NCBI GenBank assembly: GCA_021521415.1
Contig: JAIQDT010006462.1
Coordinates: 95,258-159,257, forward strand
DNA: 64,000 nucleotides
Source: Bidens hawaiensis
Lineage: Eukaryota; Streptophyta; Magnoliopsida; Asterales; Asteraceae
Direction: 5' to 3'
Shown: one piece after another, positions 59,311-64,000 of the stretch
How the letters are laid out: each line of letters opens with the position of its first letter
Numbering within the stretch: the first letter of the stretch is position 1
The notes under the pieces: model-generated
The model's database searches: none
What the model was told of the DNA's origin: nothing
What the model saw: the letters and a program-made list of their open reading frames with translations, nothing else
Made by a program: the position numbers and the translations under genes

Positions 59311-61925
59311 AACAGTAATATTTTTTGTACGGATGGGAATTGGGCAAATAATACAATATATGTTAACTCTCTTTTTTTTAATTTCAAGTTCATTGTTGAT
59401 TTCATATTTAACTCTTCTAACTTGTTATACATGTTAAAAATGGATATAATACATGTTCAAAACACATAATAACTTATTACTTGAAAACACACACACATGT
59501 ATTTGGTACGTTAAACATGTCCTAATTGAACATGTTAATCTTCCATGATCTTTATAAGAGGAATTCCACTACTATAGCAAGTTCTATTATTAATCAACAA
59601 CTATGATACTTAACTATTTTTAACTAGGCATAAACTCGATCACTCTCAGACAAAGAACAAGCAAGTATATCGAGTCATCGGGTCTTTGGGCATTTGATAA
59701 AAAATGTTTTACAGTATTATGTATTTATCATACAATAAGAAAATGTGTAATAGATTTTTGTTATTATATGTAGGCAAATTGGAATTTAATAATCCAAACT
59801 ATGATTCATTTATCGATAGTAAATTCATACTGACAATTTGATCAATAACAGTCTCAAAATTCACTTTAATTGATAAGGGCAAATCCTATAGCATAATTAT
59901 CATTGATTTATACTCTCGTTTTACCCATTATCATCACCGTGAGCAAAACCAAGTGAAATCTTTGATAATTTTGCATGTGGAATTGGTTTTGGTAGTGAAA
60001 GTGAAGCTTTCGAGTTGTATTGATCAAATTGTCGGTATAGTTATTATCGATTAATAGATAACGGTTTGGGTTCATAATATTAATAGATATTAATTTACTT
60101 TGTGGAAAATTTTTTTGGGAATTCATAACCTTTGCCGTGCAAAATTTAGATATTATTTTTAAAATTGCGACACTTAATTCTAAAGACCATAATTGCGTTT
60201 ATTATATTTGTGTTATGACATTGCCATGATATTTATTGTTTAAATCAGGTGTTCTTTAAATGCTAAGTAAAATCTTTAATACTCACACAGTAGATTTCTT
60301 TTTAAACGGTCATTTGGATCATTGACGAGTCACTGATCCACACCATCATTTATATTCCGTCTTTTGAATGAAACTCACCATAGTTAAAAAAAATCCACTG
60401 ACTTAATCTAAAACCTCGTTTTCTATCACAAGTGTAACTTCAGCTCATTTGAAGGCATATATCTATAGGTTTCGTCTCATCAAACATTACAAATTCATAT
60501 TTTGACTTTTAGAAAGTAAATATATTATCTTTTCTTGATGTTGGCATGTTAGGTTAAAAAATAGATATTCTAAAAACAACCTTCTTAATTTCTTTATATT
60601 GTGTTAAACCTTTTTAATCCAAACTAAAAGTAATAAAATGTCCGATTTTATGATATATAACATATTTTAAATTAATATACTTATTTACCCTTTCGCGGCT
60701 GGTGAATAGCGAAATTGCGAAATTGACACCCGTTTTATCTTAGCAGACTTTGATATTAGAACCATTTATAATAGCATGAACCATTTATGAAAAACAAACG
60801 TCAAGAAATGTTGAAGTTGTATACATTGTAAAGTAGAGAACACATCCTAATTTTCTCAAAACTACCAAAAAAGAACATTAGTTTACTATACCAAGAAATA
60901 TGAACTACGTCAAAAATCATTAGAAACGTAGTACATACGTATTGTTGTATCAATGATGGCATAAATATCATTTATTGGGGTCCATTTATTATAATAATAA
61001 ATAAATGTTTAAATTATTTATTTCACATTTTTTAGTTTAATTAAAGTTTTAACCTTTATTTTATTTAATAGGATTAAGAGTGAGAAGAAGAAAAGTTTAT
61101 TTTAAAACTCACTTTGATAAATATTTTTAAAATAGTCATTTTTGGTAAATAATGTTTAAAAAAATAATATTTATGAGGAAAAATAATATTAGACCAAGTC
61201 AAGAAGACGGTGGTGAATAATGGAATCAAAATTTTCAAAGATAAACGGAAAAATATAAGTTGTGATATATTTGGCGTGATTTGTGGGGCTATGGATTTTA
61301 TGTACCACTTGCTCCATGTCTGATTTTCTAGCATGGGTTTTGATGATGATTTATGAGATATTAGCTTTTATTTTATTTTATTACGATAACCATTATTTAT
61401 TTAAGTCATTTAAAACATATACTAGTTTCTTGTCATTGTGCATTGCGGTGAGAGACTTGTGTATGTAGAGTGAAAGAATCCCAACATGCTGCGATACGAC
61501 ATACTTCAAATGGTATGGATTCGGTACTATATTAAAAATTTGTATGCTTGTTTGTGTAACTTAATGGAACATGATCATTACTATATTGAAAAGTTATGGG
61601 GTAATTATGTAACCTAGTGAAAGTTGTGAGTCCCATATGTAAAAGGAAAACTTGTTAGGTTATAATTAATAGAATTTGAAGCTTACATTTTAAAAAGTTG
61701 CACAGTTAATTGTGTTAACCTATTGAAACTTATGGGTTAACATACATAAAAATATGGTTTTCAAGATTGCAGATTTAATATCTATTATAATAGTAGTAAT
61801 ACCCGGCGCGTTGCACCGGGGCAGGTTGTAAAACCCAGGTGGTGACAAAACCCAAGCATTGTAGGTTCCGGACGTGAGGTGGTAAATCGACACGAATTCG
61901 GTTGGTTTTCATCATGATCACTAAC
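59173..61925. other. intergenic region, no gene seen
   Basis: AT-rich. It contains (ATT)n at 59276-59310. At 61800-61825 CCCGGCGCGTTGCACCGGGG forms a short GC-rich hairpin followed by 'aaaacccaggtggtgac', which looks like the end of a DNA transposon; I found no partner end. Confidence 0.55.
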
Positions 61926-62263
61926 GCCTGTTCTTGACTTTTTTAAAGTAAGAAAGGAAAGGAAAACTAAGGATAGTTAAAAAATGAGTGTTCTTGAGTT
62001 TTTTTAGGATAGAAAGGAAAGGAGTAGAAGGAGTTAGGAGGGATTAAATTGATGTTTTTTCCCAATAAATTATCCTCCAAAAAATGGATGATTACTAAGG
62101 GTAAGTTTATTTCCAATAAGTTATCATTTATTTCCTCCAATTTCCTTCCAACTCAAGAACACATCTGTTAAAAAAAATTTACTTCCCTTCCCTTCCCTTC
62201 TTATCCTTCCATCTCATTTCCTTTTCTTTCATTGGTTAAAAAACTCAAGAACAAGGCGTAAGG
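61925..62263. mobile_element. small MITE (about 340 bp)
   Basis: Terminal inverted repeats ACGCCTGTTCTTGACTTTTT and (inverted) ACGCCTTGTTCTTGAGTTTT. The interior has repeated 'agaaaggaaaggag' and 'ccttcccttccc' stretches that also pair with each other. The target duplication is unclear and no superfamily is assigned. Confidence 0.75.
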
Positions 62264-62519
62264 TACTGGACTAAAAAATAAAACTGGTATTCGGACTATT
62301 TTCGTTACGTTCATTACGATGCCGATACAAGAAATTGCCACAAACCAATAATGTGTTGCAAAATGCCCAATGAAGACTTTGCGACACCAAACTTGTCTTT
62401 TATACTTATTAGTAATAACCTAAATTGATAGGATATATATGATATCGTATATACAAGGATCATGTGGTTAATATTACGCGTATTTGATTCTTAAATAAAG
62501 TGTGAACCGTAGTCCTGGT

Positions 62520-63080
62520 TAGAGGTGCACAAATCGGGTTTTTAAATAGCCGGGGTTCGGGTATGACCGGGTATTGGAAAATCGGGGTATTAGTAAAAAC
62601 CGGGTCGGGTCCGGGTATTGCCTTTAAAAACCATACCCTATGCATCGGGTTTTGATAGGGTATGGAACCATGTATTCTAAAACCGGGTATTTGAATACCC
62701 TATTTTCGGATTTTGGAAAAACCCTATTTGTTGGTTTTTTCGAGTTTTTTTTCGGCTATTTTTCGGGTATAGATTGAATTTTTTAAAAGGTTTCACTTTT
62801 TAAGGGTATGTTTCGGGTATTTTTAAGTTATTTTTCGGGTATACATTGGTTATTTGAAATACCTGGTTCCGGGTATTGGAAAAACCCAGTTTCGGGTATG
62901 GAACCAGTTCGGATTTTCGGGTACTTACTGGGTACAAATCGGGCCCGGTTCGGGTTCAGGTTTTAGTACTGAAATGCATACCCTGTGGGTAGGGTCGGGT
63001 ACGGGTTCGGGTATTAAAAACCGGTTCCATGTTTTTATTTCGGATCCGGTTTCGAATTTGGGTTTTTTTTTTCACCTCTA
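62520..63080. mobile_element. hAT-type MITE (561 bp)
   Basis: Ends TAGAGGTG and CACCTCTA, with an 8-bp target duplication GTCCTGGT/GTCTTGGT (one mismatch) at 62512-62519 and 63081-63088. Both are diagnostic of hAT elements. The interior is made of many 'cgggtat', 'cgggttc' and 'ggtattgg' units and has no real gene. Confidence 0.9.
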
Positions 63081-63088
63081 GTCTTGGT

Positions 63089-64000
63089 CGTAATCATTTG
63101 AAGTGTCGAATAAAGTAAACAAACTTAAGCCCAAAAGACTAGTTCAGCCCACATTAATATAATGGTCCAATGGGTTTAGTTAGCTCATAACAATTAAATT
63201 GAGCCCAACTTAAGTTTAAATATTAGCCCACCAAGGCACCAATTACCTGAACATAAATAAATACGAAATATATTGTCATAATTCATAACCATTCAAGTGT
63301 TGTATAGAAATACTGGAGCATAATATGGATTCCAAACATTCATGATCTGGATGTAAATAAGTCAAATGACTTCTCCTAGGCCTATTAGTGAACCTTCTCT
63401 TCAGGGATTATGAAACTAGAAATATTCTTGTTATTGCTTCGACTCATATTCCCCAAAAAGTTGATCCCGCTCTAATAGCTTCCGAATAAATTAAATACGT
63501 GCATTAAGATACGAAGGCTTCTTCTTCCACAACAACGAAAACACTTTTTCACTCTTTCATATACTAGGGGATTTAGCCAAAAGATTAGTTCAGCTCATGT
63601 AAGAGGTAAATCAACCTCACTCAGCGGCAAGACAGTTGTCGCTTATGATCGGTTTCGAACCCACGGTCTCTAGGTTTTTATTCCAGGTGTTACGCCTCCT
63701 TAACCAACTAAGCTACAAGGCGAAAACTTCTTGAATCGATGGAGAAGCCCAAAAGATCAATTCAGCCCACATTGAACAATTATTGGTCCAACGAGTTTAA
63801 ACTAAAGAAACAATTAATTTAAGTCCAGCTTAAGTTTTAACTATTAGCATTTAGCAACCATTGTATTGTTCTCTGGATTTAGTTTTTGAGCCTCAACAAA
63901 ATCATTATCTAATAGTTTGCATATAGAATGCAACGATCAAAAAGTCATGAAAATAAATTATGACTGATGACAAAGAAGCTAACGACATCAATCGTGTATT
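63089..64000. other. right edge, no gene seen
   Basis: Repeats of 'cccaaaaga.tagttcagcccacatt' at 63131 and 63747, with 'ggtccaa.g.gttta', show an old duplication around the SINE. Nothing else is identifiable. Confidence 0.5.
63560..63722 (-). mobile_element. tRNA-derived SINE
   Basis: On the - strand the A box TAGCTTAGTTGG (63715-63704) and B box GGTTCGAAACC (63661-63651) match the RNA polymerase III consensus and are about 42 bases apart. The stem sequences do not pair as a real tRNA. The body continues towards lower coordinates; its 3' end is uncertain. Confidence 0.6.

Noticed and set aside
62460..63081. Gly-rich and Pro-rich ORFs of 61 and 75 codons
   Set aside because: They translate the CGGGTAT repeats of a hAT MITE.
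63640..63722. A tRNA gene
   Set aside because: The A and B boxes fit, but the acceptor and anticodon stems do not pair, so a SINE head is more likely.

Overview
The window is nuclear DNA of a eudicot plant, most likely an asterid and plausibly Asteraceae. This rests on spliced genes with GT-AG introns, very AT-rich intergenic DNA, plant-only families (WRKY, RBOH, PIAL) and dense plant transposons. The family-level placement is inference from the style of the repeats and was not tested. There is no sign of bacterial or organellar sequence.

Layout. 1-8689 is the 3' part of a Ty3/gypsy element of the Tat type on the + strand: decayed pol, an antisense five-exon gene, polypurine tract and 3' LTR. 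10.9-13.8 kb holds the first four exons of an NADPH oxidase (RBOH) gene on the - strand. It is damaged, its catalytic half is not in the window, and one Harbinger-like element sits in it and a longer relative just upstream. 15.9-22.9 kb is gene-poor and includes a 223-bp palindrome. 23.3-27.5 kb is a complete seven-exon gene on the - strand for a plant protein I do not recognise, with transposons in two introns. 30.5-35.1 kb is a complete 17-exon PIAL-type SUMO ligase gene on the + strand. 38.8-42.9 kb is a group IIc WRKY gene with a 3.4-kb intron (- strand). 44.5-53.7 kb is a full-length, recently inserted Ty1/copia element (- strand) with 410-bp LTRs differing at 4 sites and a 5-bp target duplication. 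57.0-59.0 kb is a group IIe WRKY gene (- strand) with a one-base frameshift. 61.9-63.7 kb carries small elements (two MITEs and a SINE head).

The gene models are internally consistent. The seven-exon gene sums to 1806 coding bases, the PIAL gene to 2325, the WRKY IIc gene to 684 and the antisense gene in the gypsy element to 2754, all multiples of three with matching splice phases. The WRKY IIe model sums to 953, one short, which is where the frameshift lies.

The most unusual structure is in the copia element. An 8-base word, AACTTCGC or its complement, is repeated in the LTRs, in the leader before gag (seven copies phased every 16-17 bases) and in the region before an extra 265-codon ORF that follows pol. 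The word also forms perfect hairpins, one just upstream of the likely LTR TATA box. The extra ORF is intact although the element's pol is broken, and a splice-acceptor-like sequence ends two bases before its ATG.
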